Shown here: in pieces, positions 51,432 through 60,299 of the stretch
How the letters are laid out: every line of letters starts with the position of its first letter
How positions within the stretch are numbered: the stretch's first letter is position 1
NCBI GenBank assembly: GCA_045646905.1
Contig: JAZRLP010000024.1
Location: forward strand, 62,001-126,000
Direction of reading: 5' to 3'
Origin: RGIG4079 sp045646905
Lineage (GTDB): Bacteria; Bacteroidota; Bacteroidia; Bacteroidales; Muribaculaceae
DNA: 64,000 nucleotides
The notes under the pieces: generated by a model
The model's database searches: none
What the model was told of the DNA's origin: nothing
What the model saw: the letters and a program-made list of their open reading frames with translations, nothing else
Position numbers and translations under genes: made by a program

Positions 51432-51439
51432 TAAGCGAT

Positions 51440-53443
51440 ATGACTAAAATGATTGATTCAACTCCTATCATGAAGGATTATGCCGACATGTCTTCGGCTG
51501 CTGAAACAAAGATTGATTCTAAAATTCCTGAAGGTCCTGTCGCTGAGAAATGGACCAACTATAAAGCTCACCAAAAACTCGTTAACCCTGCTAACAAACG
51601 TAACCTCGACATTATCGTTGTAGGTACTGGTCTTGCAGGTGCTTCAGCTGCATCTACTCTTGGTGAAATGGGCTTCAATGTGCTCAACTTCTGCATCCAA
51701 GACAGTCCTCGTCGTGCTCACTCTATTGCTGCTCAAGGTGGTGTGAACGCTGCTAAAAACTATCAAAACGATGGTGACTCGGTTTACCGTCTCTTCTACG
51801 ATACTGTAAAAGGTGGTGACTTCCGTTCACGCGAAGCTAATGTATATCGTCTTGCTGAAGTTTCTAACAACATTATCGACCAATGCGTTGCTCAAGGTGT
51901 TCCTTTCGCTCGCGAATATGGTGGCTTGCTCGCTAACCGTTCATTTGGTGGTGCTCAAGTATCTCGTACTTTCTACGCTAAAGGTCAAACAGGTCAACAA
52001 CTTCTCCTCGGTGCATACTCTTCACTCAACCGTCAAATCGAAAAAGGTACAGTGAAATCATTCAACCGTCGTGAAATGCTTGATGTTGTTATCATCGATG
52101 GTCGCGCTCGCGGTATCATCGTTCGTAACCTTGTTACTGGTGAAATCGAACGCTACGCTGCTCACGCTGTAGTTCTCGCTACTGGTGGTTATGGCCGTGC
52201 ATTCTTCCTTTCTACTAACGCTATGGGCTGTAACGGTTCGGCTGCTATCCAAGCATTCCGTAAAGGTGCTTACCTTTCTAACCTCGCGTTTACTCAAATT
52301 CACCCAACTTGTATCCCAGTTCACGGTGAAGACCAATCAAAACTTACTTTGATGAGTGAATCACTCCGTAACGACGGCCGCATCTGGGTTCCTAAAAAGA
52401 AAGAAGATGCCGAAGCTATCCGCGCTGGCAAGAAAAAACCAACCGAAATTCCTGACGAAGATCGCGACTTCTATCTCGAGCGTCGTTATCCAGCATTCGG
52501 TAACCTTTGTCCTCGCGACATCGCCAGCCGTGCTGCTAAAGAGCGTTGCGATGCTGGTTATGGTGTTGGTACAGGTCAAGCTGTATATCTCGACTTCAAA
52601 TATGCTATCCAACGCCTTGGTGAAGATGTAGTTCGCGACCGTTATGGTAACTTGTTTGAAATGTATGAAATGATTTCAGATGATAACCCATACGAAACTC
52701 CTATGATGATCTTCCCTGCAAGTCACTACACAATGGGTGGTATCTGGGTTGACTACGAACTCCAAACTTCAATCAAGGGTCTCTTCGCTATCGGTGAATG
52801 TAACTTCTCTGACCACGGTGCTAACCGTCTTGGTGCATCGGCTCTTATGCAAGGTCTTGCTGATGGTTACTTCGTGCTTCCTTACACAATGCAAAACTAC
52901 CTCAGCGACCAAATCAAGGTTCCTCGCTTCTCTACTGAGGCTCCTGAATTTGATAAAGCTGAAGCTGATGTTCGCGCTCGTATCGAAAAATTGATGAACA
53001 TCAAGGGAAGCAAATCACCCGACGAAATTCACAAACGCCTTGGTCGCGTAATGTGGGATCTCGTAGGTATGGGTCGCACACTCGACAGCCTCGTTAAAGC
53101 TCTTGCCGAACTTGAAGAAGTGCGTAAAGAGTTCTATAACGACCTTCGCATCGTAGGTAAAGCTGACGACCTCAATACTGAGCTTGAAAAAGCACTTCGT
53201 CTTGAAGACTTCATCGAAATGTCAAAAATGATGGCTATCGACGCTCTTCACCGTAACGAATCTTGTGGTGCTCACTTCCGTGAAGAATACCAAACTCAAG
53301 ATGGTGAAGCTGCTCGTAACGACGAAGAATATATGTATGTGAGCTGCTGGAAATACAATGGCGAAAACGAAAAACCAACATTGTATAAAGAGCCTCTCAA
53401 ATACGAAGCTATCGAAGTTCAAACTCGTAACTACAAGTCATAA
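51440..53443 (+). CDS. sdhA: Succinate dehydrogenase/fumarate reductase flavoprotein subunit
   Basis: A 667-residue catalytic subunit interconverting succinate and fumarate. It has the FAD-binding GTGLAGASAASTLGEMG, the covalent FAD His in RAHSIAAQGGVNAAKN (about residue 94), LATGGYGRAFFLSTNA, the catalytic region with QIHPTCIPV and HYTMGGIWVDYE, and the ECNFSDHGANRLGASALMQGL motif. In anaerobic Bacteroidales the complex works mainly as fumarate reductase (known for Bacteroides). The order C-A-B and the length match Bacteroidota enzymes. An N-terminal ~40-residue polar stretch precedes the FAD domain. Confidence 0.96.
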   Translation: MTKMIDSTPIMKDYADMSSAAETKIDSKIPEGPVAEKWTNYKAHQKLVNPANKRNLDIIVVGTGLAGASAASTLGEMGFNVLNFCIQDSPRRAHSIAAQGGVNAAKNYQNDGDSVYRLFYDTVKGGDFRSREANVYRLAEVSNNIIDQCVAQGVPFAREYGGLLANRSFGGAQVSRTFYAKGQTGQQLLLGAYSSLNRQIEKGTVKSFNRREMLDVVIIDGRARGIIVRNLVTGEIERYAAHAVVLATGGYGRAFFLSTNAMGCNGSAAIQAFRKGAYLSNLAFTQIHPTCIPVHGEDQSKLTLMSESLRNDGRIWVPKKKEDAEAIRAGKKKPTEIPDEDRDFYLERRYPAFGNLCPRDIASRAAKERCDAGYGVGTGQAVYLDFKYAIQRLGEDVVRDRYGNLFEMYEMISDDNPYETPMMIFPASHYTMGGIWVDYELQTSIKGLFAIGECNFSDHGANRLGASALMQGLADGYFVLPYTMQNYLSDQIKVPRFSTEAPEFDKAEADVRARIEKLMNIKGSKSPDEIHKRLGRVMWDLVGMGRTLDSLVKALAELEEVRKEFYNDLRIVGKADDLNTELEKALRLEDFIEMSKMMAIDALHRNESCGAHFREEYQTQDGEAARNDEEYMYVSCWKYNGENEKPTLYKEPLKYEAIEVQTRNYKS

Positions 53444-53516
53444 TAGTAACCACGGGGCAATCAGAGTCGCCTCATAAGTGGCTCTGAAAGCCTACCAAAT
53501 AATTAAAATTACAACA

Positions 53517-54272
53517 ATGGAAAAAACAATTAACGTAAACTTGAAAATTTGGCGTCAACGTGGTCCTAAAGAACCTGGCCAATTCAAAACTTATCAACTT
53601 GATAAAGTATCAACCGATAGCAGCTTCCTTGAAATGCTCGATATGCTCAATCAACAACTCGTTGAAAAGGGCGAAGAGCCAGTTGTATTTGACAACGACT
53701 GCCGCGAAGGTATCTGTGGTATGTGTTCACTCTACATCAATGGACACCCACACGGACCAGTTCAAGGCATCACTACTTGTCAATTACACATGCGTAAATT
53801 CAAAGATGGCGACACTATCACTATCGAACCATGGCGTTCTGCAGCATTCCCTGTAATTCGCGACTTGACAGTTGACCGTAACGCATTTGATAAAATCCAA
53901 CAAGCTGGTGGTTACACTTCAGTAAACTGTGGTGGTGCTCCCGATGCTAACGCAATGCCTATCTCTAAAGAAGTAGCCGACATCGCTATGGACTCTGCTA
54001 CTTGTATCGGTTGTGGTGCTTGTGTAGCTGCTTGTAAAAACGGTTCTGCTATGTTGTTCGTTTCGGCTAAAGTTAGCCAATTTGCACTCCTTCCACAAGG
54101 TCAAGTTGAACGCGCTCGTCGTGCTCGTGCAATGGTTAAACGCATGGATGAACTCGGCTTCGGTAACTGTACCAACACCGGTGCTTGTGCCGCTGAATGT
54201 CCAAAGAATGTGCCTTTGAGCAACATCGCTCGTCTCAACCGCGAGTTTATCAAAGCTAAATTCCAAGACTAA
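53517..54272 (+). CDS. sdhB: Succinate dehydrogenase/fumarate reductase iron-sulfur subunit
   Basis: A 251-residue protein carrying electrons between flavin and heme/quinone. Start is the ATG at 53517 (MEKTINVNLKIWRQ), because the longer frame adds a stretch without family resemblance. It has the [2Fe-2S] site CREGICGMCSLYINGHPHGP with a further ITTCQLHM Cys, the CIGCGACVAACKNGSAMLF motif, and CTNTGACAAECPKNVPLSN for the [4Fe-4S] and [3Fe-4S] clusters. It lies 73 bases after sdhA and ends before a strong terminator. Confidence 0.95.
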   Translation: MEKTINVNLKIWRQRGPKEPGQFKTYQLDKVSTDSSFLEMLDMLNQQLVEKGEEPVVFDNDCREGICGMCSLYINGHPHGPVQGITTCQLHMRKFKDGDTITIEPWRSAAFPVIRDLTVDRNAFDKIQQAGGYTSVNCGGAPDANAMPISKEVADIAMDSATCIGCGACVAACKNGSAMLFVSAKVSQFALLPQGQVERARRARAMVKRMDELGFGNCTNTGACAAECPKNVPLSNIARLNREFIKAKFQD

Positions 54273-54304
54273 TAGAGATTAACCACATTTATCTCATAAA
54301 CCCA

Positions 54305-54340
54305 GCGAGGGAGTTGCATTTGCAACTCCCTCGCTTATTT
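54305..54340 (+). terminator. Strong terminator of the sdhCAB operon
   Basis: GCGAGGGAGTTGCA (54305-54318) and TGCAACTCCCTCGC (54321-54334) form a near-perfect 14-base palindrome, followed by TTATTTTG. It is 32 bases past the sdhB stop. Confidence 0.9.
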
Positions 54341-54422
54341 TGTCGGAATGTATTATAAAAAAGGAGGTAAATTTCTATCACTCATTTTCTTCGAGATTGC
54401 TTTTTAAGAAAATTGTCGTAGT

Positions 54423-55859
54423 TTAATCGTTGTTAAACTCAAACTTGTAGTATTTAAAATTGCATCTTTCAAATCGTTTTTTCAAAATAGTTTCGTTTTT
54501 AGAGTCGAGGCGACCATAGACGATAAGTTCTTTTATGTCCATCTCGTCCATCCAAGAGGGTAATTCCACAGGTCCACAAAAGGTGAGATTTAAGCGTGAT
54601 ATATATTCTAACTTCTGCAAAATTGGTGGTACAGTTTCGCCTGGTTTTATTGTAATATAGATTCCTTGATATTCATTTTGGCCAATTAATCGCGAAAGAG
54701 ATTCTTGCTCTGCGTTGGATTTCCTTATGAACCATCCTATTTGAGGCGTTAATGAATGAGTTGATTCATCTTCTTTTATTCCTATGAATCCTGCCCACAA
54801 TTCCATAGGAATCTCTTCACATTTTTTATTGGGGTATTCTTTGATGTATTTAAATTCAACTCGCATTATTTCGGAGTCTTTTTGCCAATTGACACTGCTT
54901 GTTTCTAAATCTTGTAGTTCATCATCTTCTTTTTCTTTAGAAAAGGGGAATAAAGCAACACACCAACCGTCAATCATAGAGGAGGATGGAATACACCCAC
55001 CACCTAAATCGATATTCTTTGAATTGTTTCTAATCACAATGCTTTGCCAAAATTCCAAATTGGGGAATCCTTTTGCTGCTCTAATAAATTCGTGTAATAT
55101 AGGTTCAATCCATTCATGCCAATATTCAAGGCTTAATTGCTTTAAAATCTGAGCTTTTTGTAGAACTAATTCCCAGTCTTCAACTTTTCCCAATAGCGTT
55201 ATGTTGGGAATTCCACATATCATATGATGTACAATATATTCAAAGTATGATTTAACTGATCCCATTAATGTTGTAACTGATGCAATCTCCTCTGTTGGTC
55301 CAGTTGTTGAGAAATTACATCTCATATTAGTCGCATAGTCACCATTCGTATTATCATCAATTTGTTTCCAAAATTTTTGCAATATTGCAGTCCAATCAAC
55401 ATCTTTTGCAAAAAGATCCTTTGGGGATTTTATTGTTAAAACTTTTTTCCCTTCAAATGCTACAAGTGTATGGCGAAATAGGTCGGGATTGTTGTTTATG
55501 TGTCTTGCTATTGATTGACTTATTAGTAACCATATCATGTCGGGAGAAAGCACCAATGGTCTATGGGTGGCGTAACTCATAATAAAACTGTTATACATAA
55601 CATCTGCTCTATTATAAAAAAGGAGGTCATTCTCAAAACTTGAATTTATGATATTGAATAATGTTGGTGGAATTTGCTTTTTGGATATTATATTCTCAAT
55701 GACCTCATAGCCAGTTAGCTGTTCTAACATGTCTTTTGGCTTAGATATGTTTCTGTTTACAATAAACTGGATAAGATTGTCCTCTTGTTTTATAATCTTG
55801 CAAACTTTTATTTTGTTGTTTGGGGTGTTTGCGAGAGAGATTAAGTCGGTCTTTTTCAT
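54423..55859 (-). CDS. DUF4419-like protein
   Basis: A 478-residue cytoplasmic protein (no signal peptide or TM). Features of the DUF4419 family: FIMSYATHRPLVLSPDMIWLLISQSIARHI, then FSTTGPTEEIASVTTLMGSVKSYFEY, GIPNITLLGKVEDWELVLQKAQIL, and YWHEWIEPILHEFIRAAKG. A Cys/Gly-rich GGGCIPSSSMIDGWCVALFPF is also conserved as I recall. Function unknown. The gene is visibly richer in A/T than its neighbours, uses ATA/AAT/TTT codons widely, lies alone between two terminators, and may be a recent arrival (inference). The ATG at 55859 is followed by a Lys-rich start. Confidence 0.82.
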   Translation of the reverse strand: MKKTDLISLANTPNNKIKVCKIIKQEDNLIQFIVNRNISKPKDMLEQLTGYEVIENIISKKQIPPTLFNIINSSFENDLLFYNRADVMYNSFIMSYATHRPLVLSPDMIWLLISQSIARHINNNPDLFRHTLVAFEGKKVLTIKSPKDLFAKDVDWTAILQKFWKQIDDNTNGDYATNMRCNFSTTGPTEEIASVTTLMGSVKSYFEYIVHHMICGIPNITLLGKVEDWELVLQKAQILKQLSLEYWHEWIEPILHEFIRAAKGFPNLEFWQSIVIRNNSKNIDLGGGCIPSSSMIDGWCVALFPFSKEKEDDELQDLETSSVNWQKDSEIMRVEFKYIKEYPNKKCEEIPMELWAGFIGIKEDESTHSLTPQIGWFIRKSNAEQESLSRLIGQNEYQGIYITIKPGETVPPILQKLEYISRLNLTFCGPVELPSWMDEMDIKELIVYGRLDSKNETILKKRFERCNFKYYKFEFNND

Positions 55860-55934
55860 TGCTTAAAAAGGTTGGTTTTATTATGTGTTGCAAAGATATA
55901 TATTTTTTACTATATACCTATGGGATTTATAATA

Positions 55935-55967
55935 AAAAGCCCCATAATCAACGATTGTGGGGCTTTT
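55935..55967 (-). terminator. Terminator downstream of der (bidirectional)
   Basis: AAAAGCCCCATAATC and GATTGTGGGGCTTTT form a 15-pair stem (one G-U) with loop AAC; T-runs flank both sides, so it can end transcription of der on the minus strand and any read-through on the plus strand. Confidence 0.88.
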
Positions 55968-55986
55968 ATGGAGTGTATTAAGGTTT

Positions 55987-57306
55987 TTATTTTTCACGCA
56001 TAAACACGCATATGGGAGTGCCTGAGAATTCCCAGTTAGCACGAATCTTGTTTTCAAGATATCGGCGGTAGGGTTCTTTTACCCATTGAGGTAAGTTGCA
56101 GAAGAAGATAAATGTGGGTACGGGTGCGCCTTTAAGCATTGTCACATATTTAATCTTCACATATTTACCTTTGTTGGCAGGTGGTGGATATGCTGCAATA
56201 ACTTCGAGCATCACATTGTTGAGTTGTGATGTGGGCACAAGGCGTGTGCGGTTGTTATATACTTCAACGGCAGTTTCGAGCACCTTGTAGATGCGTTGTT
56301 TGGTTAACGCCGATGTGAAGATAATGGGGAAGTCGGTAAATGGAGCAAAACGCTCGCGAATAGATGCTTCGTAGTGCTTGATTGCTTCGAGTGATTTGTC
56401 TTCAACCAAGTCCCACTTGTTTACACACACCACAAGGCCTTTTTTGTTGCGTTGAATCAACGAGAAGATGTTAGTGTCTTGAGCCTCGATGCCACGAGTT
56501 GCATCAATCATGAGGATACACACATCCGATGCTTCAATGGCGCGAATACTGCGAATTACCGAGTAATATTCAATGTCTTCGTTTACCTTTGTTTTCTTGC
56601 GGATACCAGCTGTGTCAACGAGGTAGAAGTCAAAACCAAATTTGTTATAGCGAGTGTAAATACTATCACGAGTAGTTCCTGCAATATCGGTTACGATGTT
56701 GCGCTCTTCGCCAATGAAAGAGTTTATTAGCGATGATTTACCGGCATTTGGACGACCTACGATAGTAAACTTGGGTATGTTTTCGAGTTGCTCTTCGTTG
56801 TCGTCCTCTTTTTCGGGGAATTTAGCTACAACATCATCAAGGAAATCGCCAGTGCCATATCCACTTACAGCCGATACGGGGTAGGGATCACCAAGTCCAA
56901 GGCTATAAAACTCGGGAACATTGTAAAGCCAATCGTTAGAGTCAACTTTATTGGCTACCAACATTACTGGTTTCTTTGATTTGCGAAGTATCTCGGCCAC
57001 ATGGTCGTCGAGGTCGGTGACACCATTCATGGCATCTACGACAAAGAGGATTACATCGGCTTGCTCAATTGCAAGTGCAACTTGTTTATTTATTTCGCCT
57101 TCAAATATATCTTCAGAGTTCACTACCCAACCGCCTGTGTCAACGATTGAGAATTCACGGCCACCCCATTCAACTTTGCCATATTGGCGGTCGCGAGTTG
57201 TGCCGGCGGTATCATCAACGATAGCTTGGCGCGACTCGGTCAATCGATTAAAAAGTGTAGATTTACCTACATTAGGACGACCTACTATTGCTACAAGATT
57301 TCCCAT
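55987..57306 (-). CDS. der: Ribosome-associated GTPase Der (EngA)
   Basis: Der has two tandem GTPase domains and aids assembly of the 50S subunit. The 439-residue protein shows first-domain GRPNVGKSTLFNRL, DTAGTTRD, DTGGW and NKVDS; second-domain GRPNAGKSSLINSF, DIAGTTRDS, DTAGIRKKTKV and NKWDLV; and a C-terminal KH-like domain ending with FMREK. All G motifs are intact. It is the last gene of a fabH-era-der cluster; a candidate TATATTTG box on the minus strand (57351-57344) lies 37 bases before the ATG. Confidence 0.96.
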   Translation of the reverse strand: MGNLVAIVGRPNVGKSTLFNRLTESRQAIVDDTAGTTRDRQYGKVEWGGREFSIVDTGGWVVNSEDIFEGEINKQVALAIEQADVILFVVDAMNGVTDLDDHVAEILRKSKKPVMLVANKVDSNDWLYNVPEFYSLGLGDPYPVSAVSGYGTGDFLDDVVAKFPEKEDDNEEQLENIPKFTIVGRPNAGKSSLINSFIGEERNIVTDIAGTTRDSIYTRYNKFGFDFYLVDTAGIRKKTKVNEDIEYYSVIRSIRAIEASDVCILMIDATRGIEAQDTNIFSLIQRNKKGLVVCVNKWDLVEDKSLEAIKHYEASIRERFAPFTDFPIIFTSALTKQRIYKVLETAVEVYNNRTRLVPTSQLNNVMLEVIAAYPPPANKGKYVKIKYVTMLKGAPVPTFIFFCNLPQWVKEPYRRYLENKIRANWEFSGTPICVFMREK

Positions 57307-57343
57307 AATTCTAATTTCTGATGGTTTTTCAATTGTTTGATTA

Positions 57344-57351
57344 CAAATATA
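57344..57351 (-). promoter_or_regulatory. Candidate -7 box of der (TATATTTG on the minus strand)
   Basis: Fits TAnnTTTG, 37 bases before the der ATG. The nearest TTG on that strand is 22 bases upstream, a little too far, so confidence is limited. Confidence 0.4.
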
Positions 57352-57378
57352 ACAATTTTATGTGAAAGGCTTTCAATT

Positions 57379-58269
57379 TTATTCAATATATCCAAATAAG
57401 CGCAATTTATTTTCGCGATTGCGCCAGTTGGCCTCTACTTTTACAAACATTTCAAGGTATATGCGTTTGCCAAAGAATGTTGAAATGTCTTTGCGCGCTT
57501 CTACTCCTACTTTTTTGAGCATTGAGCCACCTTTGCCTATGATAATCCCTTTCTGACTGTCGCGTTCGACATATATCACTGCCATAATGTGGATTGCGTC
57601 GTCGCTTTCATCAAATTTTTCTACGATAACCTCTACCGAATATGGTACCTCTTTGTCGTAGTTTAAGAGAATTTTTTCGCGAATAATCTCGGTGACAAAG
57701 AATCGAGCAGGTTTATCGGTCAATGCGTCTTTGCCAAAGTATGGTGGACACTCGGGCAATAATTCAACGATGCGAGCCATTAGGGTCTTTACATTGAAAT
57801 GCTCTTTGGCCGATGTTGGAAAAATTTCGGCGTTTGGCAATCGTTCTTTCCAACGAGTTACGATTTCGATTAGTTCGTCTTGACCTTTTAAGAGGTCTAT
57901 CTTGTTTATAACTAATAATACGGGTATTTTTTCTTTAGCAACCTTTACCAAGAACTCGGCATTTTTTTCGGGGTTTTCCACCACATCGGTTACATAAAGA
58001 AGGATATCGGCATCGGTGAGAGCGCCTTCCGAAAAGTCAAGCATGCTTTTTTGGAGCTTGTATTTGGGTGATAACACCCCTGGGGTATCGGAAAAAACGA
58101 TTTGATATTCGTCGGTATTAACGATGCCCATGATGCGATGGCGAGTTGTTTGGGCTTTGGCTGTGATAATGCTCACGCGTTCGCCCACCAAGTCGTTCAT
58201 TAGTGTAGATTTTCCTACATTGGGGTTCCCCACTATATTTACAAATCCCGCTCTATGCTCTTTAGTCAT
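57379..58269 (-). CDS. era: GTPase Era
   Basis: Era binds 16S rRNA near its 3' end and monitors 30S maturation. The 296-residue protein has G1 GNPNVGKSTLMNDL, G2 KAQTTRHRIMG, G3 DTPGVLSP, G4 NKIDLL and a C-terminal KH domain with the loop GKGGSMLKKVGVEARKDI and FFGKRIYLEMFVKV. It lies between fabH and der, with 120 bases to fabH that hold a terminator-like hairpin, so it probably has a promoter of its own. Confidence 0.96.
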   Translation of the reverse strand: MTKEHRAGFVNIVGNPNVGKSTLMNDLVGERVSIITAKAQTTRHRIMGIVNTDEYQIVFSDTPGVLSPKYKLQKSMLDFSEGALTDADILLYVTDVVENPEKNAEFLVKVAKEKIPVLLVINKIDLLKGQDELIEIVTRWKERLPNAEIFPTSAKEHFNVKTLMARIVELLPECPPYFGKDALTDKPARFFVTEIIREKILLNYDKEVPYSVEVIVEKFDESDDAIHIMAVIYVERDSQKGIIIGKGGSMLKKVGVEARKDISTFFGKRIYLEMFVKVEANWRNRENKLRLFGYIE

Positions 58270-58299
58270 AAATTATAGGTTATAGTTTTATACAAAACA

Positions 58300-58349
58300 A
58301 ACACGAAAATAGCCAATTCTCACATAGGGAGATGAGCCATTTTCGTGTT
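58300..58349 (-). terminator. Terminator-like hairpin between fabH and era
   Basis: AACACGAAAAT (58300-58310) and ATTTTCGTGTT (58339-58349) pair perfectly; inside, TTCTC and GAGAT partly pair. On the minus strand GTTTTGTATA follows. It lies 41 bases past the fabH stop and could separate fabH from era. Confidence 0.5.
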
Positions 58350-58389
58350 GATATAATTTTTTTGAAAGATGTTGCTTGTTAATGTTTTA

Positions 58390-59373
58390 TTAAATATCCC
58401 AAACTACATACATCGCGCCCCAAGTGAAGCCTGCACCAAATGCAGTGAGAATGAGTTTGTCACCTTTCTTGATTTTCGCTTTATATTCATCCAAGCACAA
58501 TGGGATTGATGCAGCGCTTGTGTTGCCATAATGCTCGATGTTGACAAGCACTTTGGCTGGGTCAACGCCTGCACGGCCTGCAACTGCCTCAATTATGCGC
58601 AAGTTGGCTTGATGAGGTATAAACCAATCGATAGAGTCCATTGTAAGCCCATTGCGTTTGGTTACTTCTATTGAAGATTCGAGCATGTTGGTAACAGCAT
58701 GTTTATACACATTGCGACCATCTTGATATACATAATGCTCACCGGCATCAATGCTTTCGTGCGAAGCTGGTTTTACCGAACCTCCTGCTTTCATTAACAA
58801 GTGTTCGATGTGAGTTTCAACGCGGAATACGCCATCAATTACACCCACATTGGCATCGTTGGTTGGTTCTACCAAAACAGCAGCAGCAGCGTCGCCAAAC
58901 AAGGGGCAAGTGGTGCGATCAGAGTAGTTTACCATTGACGACATCTTTTCGGTTGCGACAACGATAACTTTCTTGTACATTCCTGAACGAATGTAGGCAG
59001 TAGCCTCTTGGAGTGCAACAATAAATCCTGCGCAAGCTGCTTGAATGTCATACGCATAAGCATTTTTAAATCCACATCCACCTGCAATTATAGAGCCTGT
59101 CGATGGGAAACGATAGTCGGGATTAGAAGTGGCGCAAATCAACAAATCAACCTCTTCGGCATTTACGCCTGTTGATTCAACCAATTTGTTTACGGCGTTT
59201 ATACCTAAAAATGAAGAACCTACACCCTCTTGTTTGAGGATGCGGCGTTCTTTAATCCCTACGCGAGTGGTTATCCATTCATCATTTGTGTCAACCATTT
59301 TTGACAACATCTCGTTGTCAAGAATGTCTTCGGGTACATATGATGCAATACCAGCTATTCTTGCGTTAACCAT
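58390..59373 (-). CDS. fabH: 3-oxoacyl-[acyl-carrier-protein] synthase III
   Basis: FabH starts fatty-acid synthesis by condensing acetyl-CoA with malonyl-ACP. The 327-residue protein shows the catalytic Cys in DIQAACAGFIVAL (near residue 112), the His in FIPHQANLRII, and the Asn in HYGNTSAASIPL, plus the C-terminal LTAFGAGFTWGA. The cluster with rpmF upstream and DUF177 further upstream is the common bacterial arrangement. Gap to rpmF is 100 bases. Confidence 0.96.
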   Translation of the reverse strand: MVNARIAGIASYVPEDILDNEMLSKMVDTNDEWITTRVGIKERRILKQEGVGSSFLGINAVNKLVESTGVNAEEVDLLICATSNPDYRFPSTGSIIAGGCGFKNAYAYDIQAACAGFIVALQEATAYIRSGMYKKVIVVATEKMSSMVNYSDRTTCPLFGDAAAAVLVEPTNDANVGVIDGVFRVETHIEHLLMKAGGSVKPASHESIDAGEHYVYQDGRNVYKHAVTNMLESSIEVTKRNGLTMDSIDWFIPHQANLRIIEAVAGRAGVDPAKVLVNIEHYGNTSAASIPLCLDEYKAKIKKGDKLILTAFGAGFTWGAMYVVWDI

Positions 59374-59473
59374 TATTGATTGGTTTTATTTACTAATATA
59401 AAATGAAAAACATCTCCTAAAAATCAATTCAGGAGATATATAATTATCCACAGGGAATCTCCCTATCGCTCGA

Positions 59474-59659
59474 TTAAACAGCTGCGTTCTTTTCGATAGC
59501 GACTTTGCCACGGTAGTAGCCACATTCGCCACATACAGTGTGATATACATGCCATGCGCCACAGTTAGGGCAAAGAGCAAGTGTAGGAGCTACTGCTTTA
59601 TCGTGAGTTCTACGTTTTGCAGTTCTTGTTTTTGATTGTTTTCGTTTAGGATGTGCCAT
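59474..59659 (-). CDS. rpmF: 50S ribosomal protein L32
   Basis: A 61-residue ribosomal protein with the L32 start MAHPKRKQSKTRTAKRR and a zinc-binding pair (LCPNCGAW and CGECGYYRG; four Cys), so it is the zinc-binding (C+) form. It lies 18 bases downstream of the DUF177 gene and 100 bases upstream of fabH. Confidence 0.97.
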   Translation of the reverse strand: MAHPKRKQSKTRTAKRRTHDKAVAPTLALCPNCGAWHVYHTVCGECGYYRGKVAIEKNAAV

Positions 59660-59677
59660 TTTATTTTAATATTTTAT

Positions 59678-60214
59678 TTAATTGTTTTCGCTTAATTCTT
59701 TAAGTTTTGCCCAGCGAGGATCAATAGGTTGCTCCTCATCTGAAACCGATTGTCCACCTTCTCCGGCTTGATGTTGTTGCAATATTTCGTTCATTGCTTC
59801 ATTACATTCGCCCTCGGGATGAACATGCATGATAGGTATCTCTAACGATACTGTATCATAAATTAATTCAGCAACATTAAAGTAGTTCTCGTTTTCGGGG
59901 ATTTCAATCACTTCGTCTAAGTCGTCGCAATATTCATCGCCATATTTTATCACAATGTGATATTCTACATCTACCGGTTGTTGCATCTCATCGAGACAAC
60001 GGTCGCAAAGCAGTGTCATCTCTCCTGTTATTTCAAAGTTTAGGTCATAGATGTCACTCTTGTGGGTTACCGATAGATTCACAGTTAAGTTGGCATCATG
60101 AATATCGGAACTTTCCATATTAGCGAAAAATTCCTTGCCCAAATGGTACTCAAATTGCTGATTACCAATAGGCATACTCTTTAGCGGCAGCTTAAACTCT
60201 GAAAACTTTTCCAC
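59678..60214 (-). CDS. DUF177/YceD family protein
   Basis: A 178-residue protein of the YceD (DUF177) family, almost always beside rpmF and thought to act in ribosome (23S rRNA) synthesis or assembly, known from plant and bacterial homologues. The core is TGEMTLLCDRCLDEMQQPV with two Cys and the acidic stretch EIPENENYFNVAELIYDTVSLEIPI. The start is decided by sequence: a GTG at 60214 gives MEKFSEFKLPLKSMPIG, which matches homologues, and the promoter TAACTTTG box (60246-60239) would begin transcription after the in-frame TTG at 60241, so that codon cannot be used. The C-terminus ends DPRWAKLKEL, typical of the family. Confidence 0.9.
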   Translation of the reverse strand: MEKFSEFKLPLKSMPIGNQQFEYHLGKEFFANMESSDIHDANLTVNLSVTHKSDIYDLNFEITGEMTLLCDRCLDEMQQPVDVEYHIVIKYGDEYCDDLDEVIEIPENENYFNVAELIYDTVSLEIPIMHVHPEGECNEAMNEILQQHQAGEGGQSVSDEEQPIDPRWAKLKELSENN

Positions 60215-60238
60215 TTTATGCTTTTTGAAAAAACTGTG

Positions 60239-60269
60239 CAAAGTTAGTCAATATCTTCTATATAGGCAA
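60239..60269 (-). promoter_or_regulatory. Promoter of the DUF177-rpmF unit, TTG-N20-TAACTTTG
   Basis: On the minus strand TTG (60269-60267) and TAACTTTG (60246-60239) have a 20-base spacer, a consensus match. The leader to the GTG start at 60214 is under 25 bases. Confidence 0.65.
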
Positions 60270-60299
60270 CTTTTCTGCAAATAATTTCATTTTTGGCGC

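Noticed and set aside
54423..55859. The DUF4419-like gene as a phage or toxin-antitoxin element
   Set aside because: No partner gene, integrase or repeat flanks it; composition alone is not enough.
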